Part shown: positions 1-10,144 of the stretch, piece by piece | Layout: the number at the start of each line of letters is the position of its first letter | How positions within the stretch are numbered: position 1 is the first letter of the stretch | Source of the DNA: Deroplatys truncata | Lineage: Eukaryota > Arthropoda > Insecta > Mantodea > Mantidae | Reading direction: 5' to 3' | DNA length: 64,000 nt | NCBI GenBank assembly: GCA_030765065.1 | Contig: CM060983.1 | Location: 54,186,067-54,250,066 of the forward strand | Position numbers and translations under genes: made by a program | Notes under the pieces: model-generated | Told to the model about the DNA's origin: nothing | Databases searched by the model: none | Seen by the model: only the letters and a program-made list of their open reading frames with translations

Positions 1-380
1 TTTTATTATTCATTACCTTACATCTTACACTACTTCGCCACACAGTCACCGCCGTTATTTAGGTACTTGTAACGAGAAACCAGTTTTTGTATGCCTTCGT
101 CAAAGAATGATGCCGTCTGTAATGAAAGACAAGTCTGCATTTCCTGTTTCACAACAGTGCGGATTTGGCGCCAAGCGATTTTCGTCTGTTTCTTCATCTG
201 AAGAAATCCCTTAGTGTTTTAACATTTCAACGACGATGATGTGAAACAAGAAGTGCAGTTAGCTTTCATCACAGGAGGCATCATTCTTTGACGAAGGCAC
301 ACAAAAACTGGTTTCCCGTTACAAGTAACAGCGGTGACTATGGGGAGAGGTTTTGTAAGATAATGATTGGTAATGAAGTG
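1..380. mobile_element. mariner-type fold-back remnant (two inverted transposase 3' ends)
   Basis: Bases 30 to about 215 read on the minus strand as the C-terminus of a mariner-like transposase, ending ASFFDEGIQKLVSRYKYLNN then GGDCVAK and a stop; the upstream part reads KKQTKIAWRQIRTVVKQEMQ. Bases about 265-330 carry the same segment on the plus strand (ASFFDEGTQKLVSRYK, then a stop). The two arms are inverted copies of one end, separated by about 150 bp. This C-terminal pattern is typical of mariner transposases in insects. The N-terminus, catalytic domain and original 5' end are absent. The left boundary is close to the window start, so the outer inverted repeat may be cut. It cannot encode an active enzyme. 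Confidence 0.75.
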
Positions 381-432
381 TTTAGAAAATAATGTTCTGT
401 TATTTTTTTTAAAAAATATGAGTACTTTAAAA

Positions 433-1244
433 ATTATATGTGTTACACTCACATGGCTTTCTCTACTCTTGTTCAAATTATTTTTACAAACGCTTATTCT
501 CCACATGCTTCATGTTAATCGAGATGTTAATTTTATTGCTAATTTTCTTGTAGGTGCAAGGGGAATTGGTAGGCTTTAAGCGATAGTCAAATATTTTAAG
601 AGCTGGTTGCTGTGTGAAGCATTCCATTTTCTTTGCATGTCCAGGACAAAAAAACGAATAACGAATTCCCATTTGAGAAAAAGTATAAGCATTGGAATAT
701 TCAAAAATAACAAGGAATATCTCGAAATGGTTCACTTCACATACAAAAAAATATGACATAAATTGTGTGTTTTAACGAGATCTACATCTTTTACGGTTTA
801 GTAGTTATGCAAAAGCTATTCAGAATGAAGAGGACTTTTGGGGACATTCCCAGAAAATTCAGGATATATATTTTATTTGCCAATAAAATATCCTAAACAT
901 GTGATACTTTAATCAAAGTCGTAAGAGCAATTTTTGAGAAAATCAAAATTTTCGAAAAATATTCCATGTAAAGCATAGTCTGGGGTAGCGGGATTTTGTT
1001 GAAAATCTTTGTGTCACATCCTTGGTAAATACTAACCTCAAATACCAAGTTCGGTATTTATCGGACTTTTCGTTTTTGAGCTATGTTCACAGGCAGACAC
1101 ACAGACGCACACGCACGGACGTTTCCAAAAATGCTTTATTTGGATTCACGGCGCCTCAAGACATGTATTTCCGATGAAATCTCAGTATCGAATTTTTGGG
1201 TGAAAAGCAATGCTTCCCCTACTTACTAGCAGAGAAAGCAAAAA
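433..1244 (+). repeat. DR1 dispersed repeat, near full length
   Basis: The copy starts with ATGTGTTACACTCACATGGC followed by the CTTTCTCTACT 12-mer region and ends near CAGAGAAAGCAAAAA. It abuts the mariner remnant on its left. The internal CA tract is short (about 1,093-1,120). It aligns over its length with copies at 21.0, 39.7, 41.5, 43.5 and 61.8 kb. Confidence 0.92.
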
Positions 1245-1381
1245 CACGCCTGTATAAGCAGCAGAAGCTCGTGGGTGTTCACAAAGCTTTACTCAGACAG
1301 CTCTGAAAGTGTGAAACGGCATCTGCTGTATAATGTTATGATTATGAACAAATTGATATAACTGCTCCCAACAACAAATAT

Positions 1382-1382
<1 letters not shown>

Positions 1383-1429
<47 letters not shown>
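1383..1429. repeat. (AAT)n microsatellite
   Basis: About 16 tandem AAT units. The poly-tyrosine frame on the minus strand here is only this repeat. Confidence 0.97.
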
Positions 1430-1430
<1 letters not shown>

Positions 1431-1499
1431 CTTAAGTGTGACGAAACAAAGGGTTGTTTTGTGGATGTTTGTTGTTGTGTACATCATTAATTACAGCGT

Positions 1500-2124
1500 T
1501 CTAGGACAAGAGCGAAGTAATGTGTAAATTAAATTGTAGTTAATATGTCTGGAATAACCGGGAGAAGTTTCCGCTCTCGTGCAAGTTACCTACTTCTGCC
1601 GTGATGCTACCATCTAGTGGCATTAACGTAAAATTGTAGGGATAGTATGGAAACAGTAAGGTATAAGCTTGTGCACGCCTTCATGTACCCACGACCCGTA
1701 TGTATTTGGCCCACAAGATAATTACGCCGTACCAATTGCGCATGCGCAAAAGCTCCTTAAAACGGCACAAGTTAAGATGTACTACCGACCCTGTTGCCAC
1801 ATTTCATCGAGTTTAGAGGAGTAACGTTGTAGATTCACACACAGTAGATTTTAAATTAGGCATATATGTTATGTTTAATAGCATTCAAAGCAAAAACAGC
1901 CAATAAATCCTCAAGTTGTCGAAAATTAGGGTGTTCATGTGCTCTTATACAGCCCTGTACTATAAGTGTAAAAAGAAATGATACGGAAAACGGAGACATA
2001 TGTATTCCTAGAGAATGCTCTGGGCACAATGAATTCATTGGTTCCTAAAAAAGGCTGGTTTGATATACGTATGACTAAATGTAACTCAATTGAATTATTA
2101 AAACCAGTATTTTGGTTGCTGTTC
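1500..2124. other. Unassigned intergenic DNA
   Basis: Mixed-composition sequence with no recognised gene or repeat. Short open frames on both strands (for example 1,856-2,048) overlap each other and lack any domain signal. Confidence 0.5.
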
Positions 2125-2379
2125 TGCGCCTTGGTGTTGTGGATTAGAACGTGGATCTCTAGTTCTCGGCTACAGAATGCGTCCGGGTTCGATCCCACCC
2201 ATGGGATGTGGATTTTAAGCCCCGATATAGGACCGGTGCGTAATGAGGAAACTGGGGAGCTGCGATAGGCAGCGATCCTGGCCTCCTGAACTAATTTTCC
2301 GGTTGGATAATCGCCTACCTCAGCCGGGCATAAGTGGGCGTGAGGTCGGCAGTCGGATAGTAGCTGTAGCGCCACTCAT
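2125..2379 (+). mobile_element. tRNA-headed SINE-like element (family S6)
   Basis: A box-like TGTGGATTAGAACGTGGATC near 2,137 is followed about 45 bp later by the B-box GGGTTCGATCCC (2,187-2,198), the spacing of a polymerase III promoter. The GC-rich body (about 2,200-2,379) stands out from the AT-rich surroundings and stops where a DR1b copy begins. No second copy is seen in the window, so the right boundary is inferred. Confidence 0.6.
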
Positions 2380-3222
2380 TGCTTTCTCTACCACGTATAT
2401 AGTAAATAGAGATAATAGGTATTTCATTCTATGCAAAAATTCGATAGCGAGATTTCATAGAAAACACATGTTTTGAGGGCCCTGAATAACAAAAAGATTT
2501 TAGAAAAAGAATGGTTCCATGCGTGTGGTGAGTGTGTATGAACAGCATAGGTAACTCAAAAGCGAATAGTCTGATAAATACCAAACTTAATATTCAAGTT
2601 CAGTAATTTCCAAAGATGTGACAGGAAGATGTTCAAGAAAATCCCCCACCCTAACTACCCCTTACATGGAACATTTTTCGATTATTTTATTAAAATACGA
2701 TGTATTAAAGATATTTACAATACAAATAAAATGTATATCTTGAATTTTCTGCGAAAGGCCTGTGAAATCCTTTCATTGGGAAGGAATTTTGTATAATCTT
2801 GAAAAACTTGTGAACGTTAAGCGATAGACGAAAATGAACTCCACAAAAAATGTGGATCTCTTTCAAACACACAATTTACTTGAAATGACCCTTTTTGTGG
2901 CATAAGCCATTTTCGAGGTATCCGCAATTAATGGTTCGAATTGCTCAATACCTTTTTCATTCTTTTCATGTTGATTTTCAATTGTTTCTCAGGATTGCAT
3001 GGAAAGAGTATGAAATTTTAAGGCCACTATATAGCGTCCAGTTTAAGAACTTAAACATCTGACTATCGCTGTATCTGTAATGAAATACGTAATGCAGATA
3101 TTTCTGCACAGATTTAGCACGATTACAAGTAGATAGAAAAATTAAGCTTTCGTAGGAATAGTTTGCATACCCATTAATAAACGTTAGGGAGTAGAGAAGG
3201 TCCTGTGGGTATAAAACATCAA

Positions 3223-3225
<3 letters not shown>
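2380..3225 (-). repeat. DR1b (older subfamily) copy
   Basis: It reads in reverse, from TGCTTTCTCTACCACGTATA to GGAGTAGAGAAGGTCCTGTG and ATAAAACATCA. The CCACCCTAACTACCCCTTAC block and the later AAGCCATTTTCGAGGTATCC block match other DR1b copies at 24.3, 36.2 and 55.5 kb. Confidence 0.88.

Positions 3226-3270
<45 letters not shown>
3222..3270. repeat. (ATT)n microsatellite
   Basis: About 16 tandem ATT units directly follow the A/T-rich end of the DR1b copy, which suggests growth from the repeat's terminal AT tract. Confidence 0.97.
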
Positions 3271-3274
3271 TAGG

Positions 3275-4478
3275 TTCTAAAAACGAGAAAACAAACTATG
3301 GTTTATATGAAATTATGACTGCGTTTTAAAAATAATGAATTTTGGGTAAATAATTTCTGTTTTATTCGTGACATAGTCCTAGCAAATGATGCTTTTGATT
3401 TGTAAATCCATATCTCGTCACTTCGTGACTCACAAATTTGTCCATGGTTTGGAAATCTCTCGTGGTATCACCTATGATAATGTATGGGTATATCTGGTAT
3501 TATCAGATTAACCGAAGATAAATTATGACGGTGTCGCCAAATCCCGCGCTAGTTCTGTATACACCTGTGTGGAGGGCAAAGAGGAGCGTGTTGGATTAAC
3601 TTTTCAGGCATACGTGAGCCCATGTTGACAAGACTTCCTTTTTAACAATTTCATCTGTTGACTTTGCGACGGCTTCAAAAGCCCCGACAGGCTGACTTAT
3701 GCATGAGACTCGCGTGCGCATGCGCGATGCAATAGTAATGGACGTGTTGCGCGGCGGGCACTTAAAACTTTCATAGGAACACATGATGTATTGCTGTTGT
3801 CATGGCGATGAAGTTCATCTTGGGTCCCGCGACAGTCAGACGATGCCTTGCAGAAAATTGCATCTCTCCATCTCCCTCTCTCTCTCTGCCGCCTCCTCGG
3901 TCGATGGAAGTTCTTGGCGAAAAGCAACCCCAAGCGGCCGATACACTCCGAACTAGTATCTAGTGCATCTTCTCCTGCCATCAGAGAATACTTGCGCTTT
4001 CATTCGTACCAACTTCTACGGTTTGCCCATAAAAATTATGGGAGTGGAAGCTATTTACGACTTTATGGCAGTGGATGCGTTTGTACTTTTTTGGGGGTGG
4101 GGGGAGACGATTCTAAGTGTTACAGATTTTCGCCACGAACATGACAAAACATTAATTTCTATTGCCCTATATTGTAATTTTTATGATACTAATGTAAGGT
4201 TTCTCACTAAAGTTTGCTGCCCGAATGTGCCTATGATAGGCCAGAACTTATCTGTGTGTCTATCCGTCATTGGGCTGCTACGAAATCAATGCATGTGTAC
4301 TTTGTTTTGTGGGATTTAAAATTTTATTGCATCACTAGTGACTTCTAGAAATAACCAGCGAGTAGTAATTAGGCGCGAACATTCAGTAATAAATGACGTG
4401 AATTGTAAAGCCCCCCTCGTAAATTATCTCATTCGCGTTCTATGGTTACCACATAAAAGTTTAATATATTTTGTTTAT
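3275..4478. other. Unassigned intergenic DNA with an unrecognised 118-codon frame
   Basis: This 1.2 kb stretch is less repetitive than most of the window and contains a CT-rich tract near 3,866-3,900. A plus-strand open frame (3,963-4,319, 118 codons, hydrophobic and cysteine-containing) has no motif I recognise. Frames of this length occur by chance in such DNA, so I do not call a gene. Confidence 0.4.
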
Positions 4479-5298
4479 ATAGGGTAGTTAAATTATATTC
4501 GAACCCACTAGCGGCCTCTCTCTACTGCACGAGACAGCCGGCAGTCGCCGGGGAAATTACGCCGGCAGAGACGGACTAAAATCCTTACCTTATAATAGAT
4601 GCTGGAAATATTGACCTTCTGCTCTCAAACAGGCAGCATATCTTGTGTAAATATTCTCGCTCACTCTCTGAAGCTCAGCAGCAGGAATTCTTGTGATTTC
4701 TTGCACAATGTTTTCTCTAAATTCCTGTAGTGTGCGAGAATTGTAACGATACGCTTTCTCTTTTAAAGAACCCCATAAATAAAAATCACAGCTCGTTAGG
4801 TCAGGAGAACGGGGGGGCACAAATCATCACTAATTATTCTGTCATCAAACACCTCTTTTATTGCATGTAATGATTCGGCAGCGGTATGCGCTGTTGCAGA
4901 ATCTTGCTGTAACCAACCATACGATTTCTCTTCATCTGTCAAGAGATTGCAAAATGGCCTCAGAATTAACCTGTGATATCGCTCTGCATTTATTGTTTCA
5001 TCAAAGAATATGGGAGTATATTCTTCTAGCACTTATCGTACACCACACTCCAATTTTCTGATCATAATGAGGCGTTTCATCACAAGAATTCCTGCTGCTG
5101 AGCTTCGGAGAGTGAGCGGGAATATTTACACGAGATATGTTCCCTGTTTGCGGACAGAAGGTCAACATTTCCAGCATCTATTATAACATAAGGGTTTTAG
5201 TCCACCTCTGCCGGCGTAATTTCCCCGGCGACTGCCGGCTGGCTCGCGCAGTAGAGAGAGGCCGCAAATTGGTTCGAATATAATATAACTACCTTATA
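4479..5298. mobile_element. Fold-back DNA transposon, IS630/Tc1-mariner-related, copy 1
   Basis: The terminal inverted repeats are about 200 bp. Left reads AGGGTAGTTAAATTATATTC; the right end, reverse complemented, reads AAGGTAGTTATATTATATTC. Both arms continue through the GC-rich GCCGGCAGTCGCCGGGGAAA and into the transposase C-terminal coding sequence. The left arm belongs to the main transposase on the minus strand; the right arm (about 5,080-5,298) is an inverted second copy of the same 3' end. TA flanks both ends, the usual target for this superfamily. The left-hand half of the original transposon has been replaced. Confidence 0.9.
4590..5060 (-). pseudogene. Transposase C-terminal half (IS630/Tc1-mariner-related)
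   Basis: Transposases of this type cut and rejoin the element at TA sites with a D,D,D/E catalytic domain. The minus strand reads YTPIFFDETINAERYHRLIL, then a GWLQQDSATAHTA block (second catalytic Asp), then PPRSPDLTSCDFYLWGSLKE (third acidic residue) and a C-terminus ending AACLRAEGQYFQHLL. A frame change lies between the two blocks near 4,800. The DNA-binding N-terminus and first catalytic Asp are missing because the element was rearranged upstream. The related copy at 48.1 kb reads through the same join in one frame. Confidence 0.85.
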
Positions 5299-5657
5299 GT
5301 TTATGTTATGAAGCGTAAAATATGGACTAGAAATGTGTGTATAGCCTAGAAAGTGATGTTCTTTATAACCGTTTAATACTTATTGTGTGGTATACTGGCT
5401 TCCATTTATGCCCCCCCCCGCAGCTTTGTGAGGTATTCTATTGTCCTTCACTGGTGGAGTATGTATAGCAAGGAAGACATATGTGTAGCTGTTTACCTTT
5501 TCGCGCATGTTGGCGTCCTGTTTTACGTACATACTTTAAGATTATTCACTTGTGTAACTTTTATGTAACTTTTAACAATAGCTTTCTCGTTATCACTTAT
5601 AATACCATGTTTAAATATATAACCAAATAAAATGTTTTGTTTATGTTTTGCGCAATA
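5299..5657. other. No feature recognised
   Basis: AT-rich spacer between two DNA transposons. A nine-base C run (about 5,411-5,419) lies in it. The 61-codon frame here has no domain signal. Confidence 0.5.
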
Positions 5658-6425
5658 TACGAGGGTTGGAACTTAAATAGTGGCAACACTGCTGTAGAGA
5701 AGCTATGCAACAGAATCTAATATTGTCGCTGATAGCACACATTAGTTACATACCTACCTTACCTCAGAGCAAATGGACTCTCCCATCTCACTTCACCTGC
5801 ATGCACACAGTCGAGAGAAACAAAGTCACTTGTGAGCTAGCGGTCTAACGTAGTTTTTTCATGATGTTTTCGAAACAGGAACAACGGAGTTGGATCAAGA
5901 TTGAATGTGCCAGAGGTCCTACAGCAAGACAGTGTCATCGAGGTCTTCAAGAGGCTTGCGGAGAATCTGCATTGCCTTACAGAATAGTGGCACGTTGGGT
6001 AAAAGCCTTCAACGATGGTCGGCAAATTTTGGCAGACATGTATCGGGCAGGTCATCCTAGCGTCAGCATAAAGCACAAGCTGTGGCTGATTTGTTCGCTC
6101 AATGGAACTGGGAAGTGCTGTACCATCCACCATACTCCCCGGACTTAAGTCCTTGTGACTTTGATTTGATTCCAAAGACGAAAGAACCACTTCGTGGCAT
6201 TCGCTTCAGAACTGTTCCATGGATTCGTCAGGCAGTAGACCGCTCCATTCGCACTATCAACAGAACGGGCTCTGCTAAAGGTATACTACGATTTCCACGT
6301 CGCTGGCAACGGGTTATACACAACGCTGGTGACGACACTGAAGGGTAGTAAAGGTTACTAACATGTAACTCTTTTGTATCGGCTGTAAATAAATAGTTGC
6401 CACTATTTAAGTTCCAACCCTCGTA
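5658..6425 (+). mobile_element. mariner element with intact inverted repeats, internally deleted
   Basis: Both ends carry the terminal repeat TACGAGGGTTGGAACTTAAA followed by TAGTGGCAAC; the right end is its exact inverse over about 30 bp. The element sits at a TA site. At 768 bp it is shorter than a full mariner (about 1.3 kb) because the middle of the transposase gene is missing. The matching ends suggest it is among the younger DNA transposons here. It may be mobilisable in trans, but cannot make its own enzyme. Confidence 0.93.
5861..6348 (+). pseudogene. mariner transposase, central region deleted
   Basis: The N-terminal frame (from MMFSKQEQRSWIKIECARGP) carries a helix-turn-helix-type DNA-binding segment with RIVARWVKAFNDGRQ and a degraded RAGHPS linker, where families usually have SGRPS. 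The sequence then jumps to the C-terminal catalytic end in another frame: WNWEVLYHPPYSPDLSPCDF, containing the last catalytic Asp. The first two catalytic aspartates and their surroundings are absent. The join lies near 6,060-6,090. The C-terminus runs to about 6,348 and the 3' inverted repeat follows within 80 bp. Confidence 0.88.
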
Positions 6426-6444
6426 TTCACGAAAAAAACATTTT

Positions 6445-6680
6445 AATGGTTGCATAATGTAAAACTGAAATGCATTATACTTTTTGTCACAGAGACATTT
6501 ACTAAATATTATTGGAATCATCTGTCCAATCTAAATATACAACTAAATGAAACACTGTTTTGCACAGTTTCACCATGAAGAAATATATTTATGAAATTGT
6601 AATGCAAAACTGAAATAAATTATACTTTTTACTCTTAAAGAGGACACCTTTACTAGACATTATTTTAATAATCCGTCCAT
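6445..6680. repeat. Two diverged direct repeat units of about 80 bp
   Basis: Bases about 6,448-6,526 and 6,597-6,678 share AAAACTGAAATGCATTATAC versus AAAACTGAAATAAATTATAC, then TTTACTA, ATTATT and AATCATCTGTCC versus AATAATCCGTCC. They lie about 150 bp apart. Confidence 0.7.
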
Positions 6681-7167
6681 ACGAATGCTGCATGGAATTG
6701 CCGTAGCAATGTTTCAAATGGAAAATTGACTCCCCACAAAGCCACAATTCTTCCCCAATACAGCTCCTAAATATTTGCATACATCGCGTGAGCTACAGTT
6801 AGCCTACACCACTTCTTGGTCGAACAAGAAAGACCAGACCTTCCAGACACACCCCTCCCTGCTACGTACGCGCCCGCTGAGAAGATTGGTAAAATACCTC
6901 CCGAAGATGCGGTAACGGCATAAATGGAAAGGTGTGTAGTAGGAAGAGTTTAGCAAGTGTGACAGAAAGAAACAGTACTAACATGTCCGCAGGGATTCTT
7001 ATAACATGAAAGTACCATTTATTTTACATATAACATTTGTACATTTACTGCACTGAACATTTTACTAATTGTAATTTTCATGTTAAGACACAGAATTATG
7101 TAAAGATTTCCTGGACAACGGAATGTTTTAAGGGTTTCAATTTGGAAGTTGAAAAGTATGCACAATA
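6681..7167. other. No feature recognised
   Basis: Intergenic sequence, GC-richer near 6,830-6,900, with no domain, promoter pattern or known repeat visible. Confidence 0.5.
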
Positions 7168-7640
7168 TACAGGGTGAGCCAAAAAACTACGAACCAGCTG
7201 CGCGGTGTTTTTCCTGTTTGCGTCCTCGGCGCTTGCTGCCGTCTGCCGCTATCGTAGAAAGGGGCGGATGAAACCATACAACATTTTAAAACTACTTTTA
7301 AAGGCTTTACTTACCAACTTTAAGAAGGGAAATGCTGAAACTGGCCACCGTCGTAGTCCATACAGTTTTGGCACCTCTTTAGGAAACTATCCATCACTCG
7401 CCGTAGTTCACGTTGAGAAATGCTGTCAATTTCCTGGCGGATATTTTGGTTTAATTCTTGCAGGGGTGTGTGGGTTTGTCTTGTACACTTTGTTTTAAGT
7501 TATCCCAGAGATAGAAATCGCAGGGCTTTAGGTCGGGTGATCGAGGGGCCACAAATCTGTACTAATAATTCTGTTCTCAAACAGAACTGGCCGTATAAGC
7601 TGTTTCAGAGTCTTGTTGAAAAAAAGGCAAAATGAGGCTC
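7168..7640 (-). pseudogene. Decayed IS630/Tc1-mariner-type transposase end
   Basis: The minus strand reads the signature APRSPDLKPCDFYLWDNLK (about 7,490-7,555), the block around the third catalytic residue, followed by degraded C-terminal sequence. It is the same broad transposase class as at 4.5 kb but a different family, with different terminal repeats. Everything upstream of this block is absent or replaced by DR1. Confidence 0.8.
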
Positions 7641-7663
7641 CCTGGCTGTTAAATCTCTAAAAA

Positions 7664-7860
7664 ATCTGATGTGTTACACTCACATGACTTTCTCTACTCC
7701 TGTACAAACTATTTTTACAAACGCTTATTCTCCATATACTTCATGTTAATCGAGATGTTAATCCTATTGCTAATTTTCTTGTAGATGCAAGGGGAATATT
7801 GTAGGTTTTAAGCGATAGTCAAATCTTTTAAGCGCTCTTTGCATGTCCAGGACATAAAAA
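7664..7860 (+). repeat. DR1 5' fragment
   Basis: It holds the first 197 bp of a DR1 copy, from AAATCTGATGTGTTACACTC to GCATGTCCAGGACATAAAAA, where a second DR1 copy begins. Confidence 0.9.
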
Positions 7861-7861
7861 C

Positions 7862-8640
7862 ATCTGATGTGTTACACTCACATGAGTTTTTCTACTCTTG
7901 TAGAAACTATTTTTACAAACGCGTATTCCCTATATGCTTCACTTTAATCGAGATATCGAGATGTTTATCTTATTACCAATTTTCTTGTAGATGCAAGGGG
8001 AATTGGTAGGCTTTTAACTATAGTCAAATATTTTAAGAGCTGGTTGCTATGTGAAGTATCCCATTATCTTTGCATTACCAGGACAAAAAAAAAAGAATAA
8101 CGAATTCCCATTTGAGAAAAAGAATAACTTTTGGAAAATTTAAGGGAATAACAAGCAATATCTCGAAAATGATTCACCCAACAATAAAAATGTATATGAC
8201 ATACATTGTGCATTTTAACGCGATCTACATTTTTTGTGTGGTAAACGTTTGTCTATCTCTTATGGTTTACCAGTTATGCAAAAGTCGTTCACAATGAAGA
8301 ATACTTTTGGAGACATTCCCAGAAAATTCAAGGTATACATTTCATTTGTCATGAAAATATCTTAAACATATGATATTTTAATCAAAATCGTTCTAGCCAT
8401 TTTCGAAAAATGTTCCATGTAAAGGGTAATCTAGGGTGGGGGGATTTTCTTGAAAACCTCCGTGTCGCATCTCTGGAAGATACTGAACCTAAATACAAAG
8501 CTTGGTGTTTATCCGACTGTTCGTTTCTGAGTTATGCTGTTCACAGACACACAGACACACACACGGACATGTTTCCAAAAATGCCGTCTCAAAACATATA
8601 TTTCCGGTGAAATCTACTATTCGTAGTAGAAAAAGTAAAA
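7862..8640 (+). repeat. DR1 copy, near full length
   Basis: It starts ATCTGATGTGTTACACTCAC immediately after the preceding partial copy and ends CGTAGTAGAAAAAGTAAAA. About 70 bp near the 3' end, including the block ATCTCGGTATCGAATTTTTG, is missing. Confidence 0.92.
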
Positions 8641-8933
8641 ATGGGGAAAATTTGTATTGACATATGTACGGGCTTCAACTGTTGACTCGAAAAAAATTGG
8701 TGAGTGGTGGATAGTTTCCTAAAGAAGTGCCAAAAATGTATGGACAACGACGGTGGCCAGTTTCAGCATCTCCTTTCATAAAGTTGGTAAGTAAAGCCTT
8801 TAAAAGTAGATTTAAAAATGTTGTATGGTTTCCTCCGCCCCTTTCTATGAGAGCGGCAGACGGCAGCAGGCGCCGAGGACGCGGACAGAAAAAACACCGC
8901 GCAGGCGTTCGTAATCTTTTGGCTCTCCCTGTA

Positions 8934-9486
8934 CTATTGCTGAATGAGATATCGGGATAACAATCCTGGAATAATTGTATATATTGGCAGTATGTTTCTT
9001 CGGTATTGGCAGCATCGCTTTTTAGATAAAATATAAATAACGCTTTTGTGAGTTCGGGCATATTATTACGTTAGTAAGGCTGATCAACTGCTACTAATGG
9101 ACATGCCATCGGTACTTCAAATTCAGATGTGGTACGTACAGACTGTAATTGCACAGAATCATTGGCGCTGACAGTTGCATATAATGGAACCGTTCTTCAG
9201 CTCTTTCACACACCGCATAACATTAACAGGGAGGGCTAACATTTCGCTGTACCGTAACATGCCATCATGTGCGTGATGTGTTCCGTTTTAATCTAATCTC
9301 ATTAGGAGACAATCTCACTGAGTGACTCAACTTCCCATGGGAGACAATCCACACGCTGGTTCCGAATCCGCTTCACTTTTTCTTCCGCTGTGTTGGTAGA
9401 ATTACGCGGGAAGTATCATGGCGGACAGAAGCAGTGCCGTCGCCAGAATACGAGCAACTGGGGAAGATGGGATGCTTGGTATAAAA
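8934..9486. other. No feature recognised
   Basis: Intergenic sequence with no repeat of this window's families and no supported frame. Confidence 0.5.
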
Positions 9487-10129
9487 GTCTGTTATATTCA
9501 CATGACTATCTCTATCCACTCTTGCACAAACTATTCCTCCAAAAAGGTTTATTACTTTTTCTACTACGTACAGTATGTAGGGGAAGTATTGTATTCCACC
9601 CAAAAATTCGATACCAATATTTCACCGGAAATATATGTTTTGAGGCCCCCTGAATCGAAAAAAAGATTTTTGGAAATATGTCCGTGTGTGTGTCTGTGAA
9701 CAGCATAACTCAGAAATGAACAGTCGGATAAACACCAAACTTGGTATTTAAGTTCAGTATCTTCCAGAGATGCGACACGAAGGTTTTCAAGAAAATCCGC
9801 CCATCCCAGATTATTCTTTACATGCAACATTTTTCGAAAATCTTAATTTTCTCGAAAATGGCTTATTCTTATTCTTTTTCTCAAATGGGAATTTGTTATT
9901 TATTTTTTTTTTGTCCTGGTAATGCAAAGAGAATGGAATACTCCACATAGCAACCAGCTCTTAAAATATTTGACTATCGCTTAAAGCCTAGCAACTTCCC
10001 TTGCATATACAAGAGAATTAGCAATAAGATTAACATCTCGATTAACATGAAGCATATGGAGAATAAGCGTTTGTTAAAATAGCTTGTACAAGAGTAGAGA
10101 AAGTCATGTGATTGTCACACATCAGATTA
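9487..10129 (-). repeat. DR1 copy with internal deletion, plus a forward DR1b start fragment
   Basis: Bases 9,487-9,552 resemble the first 60 bp of a forward DR1b copy. A reverse DR1 copy then runs from ATTACTTTTTCTACTACGTA to AAGAGTAGAGAAAGTCATGT and ends CACACATCAGAT. A middle portion of roughly 250 bp is missing near 9,855. The arrangement resembles the nested copy at 39.77 kb. Confidence 0.88.
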
Positions 10130-10144
10130 TTTTTCTATTCACCT

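Larger units (their letters stand above)
7168..8933. mobile_element. Large fold-back DNA transposon with DR1 copies nested inside
   Basis: The left arm begins TACAGGGTGAGCCAAAAAAC; the right end, reverse complemented, begins TACAGGGAGAGCCAAAAGAT. The arms match at roughly 90% for about 250 bp (7,168-7,415 and 8,690-8,933), through GGTGTTTTTCCTGT, CGTCCTCGGCG and AAACTGGCCACCG. Both arms are the same transposase-proximal end, so the element is inverted around its middle. The middle (7,664-8,640) is DR1 sequence. TA lies at both outer edges. Confidence 0.82.

Noticed and set aside
1293-1487. Poly-tyrosine protein
   Set aside because: Translation of an (AAT)n microsatellite.
1935-2375. 146-codon minus-strand open frame
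   Set aside because: About half of it is the antisense of SINE S6, and no domain is visible in the rest.
7205-7635. Plus-strand frames over the 7.2 kb transposon arm
   Set aside because: The transposase motif PRSPDLKPCDFYLW reads on the minus strand; the plus frames are shadows.
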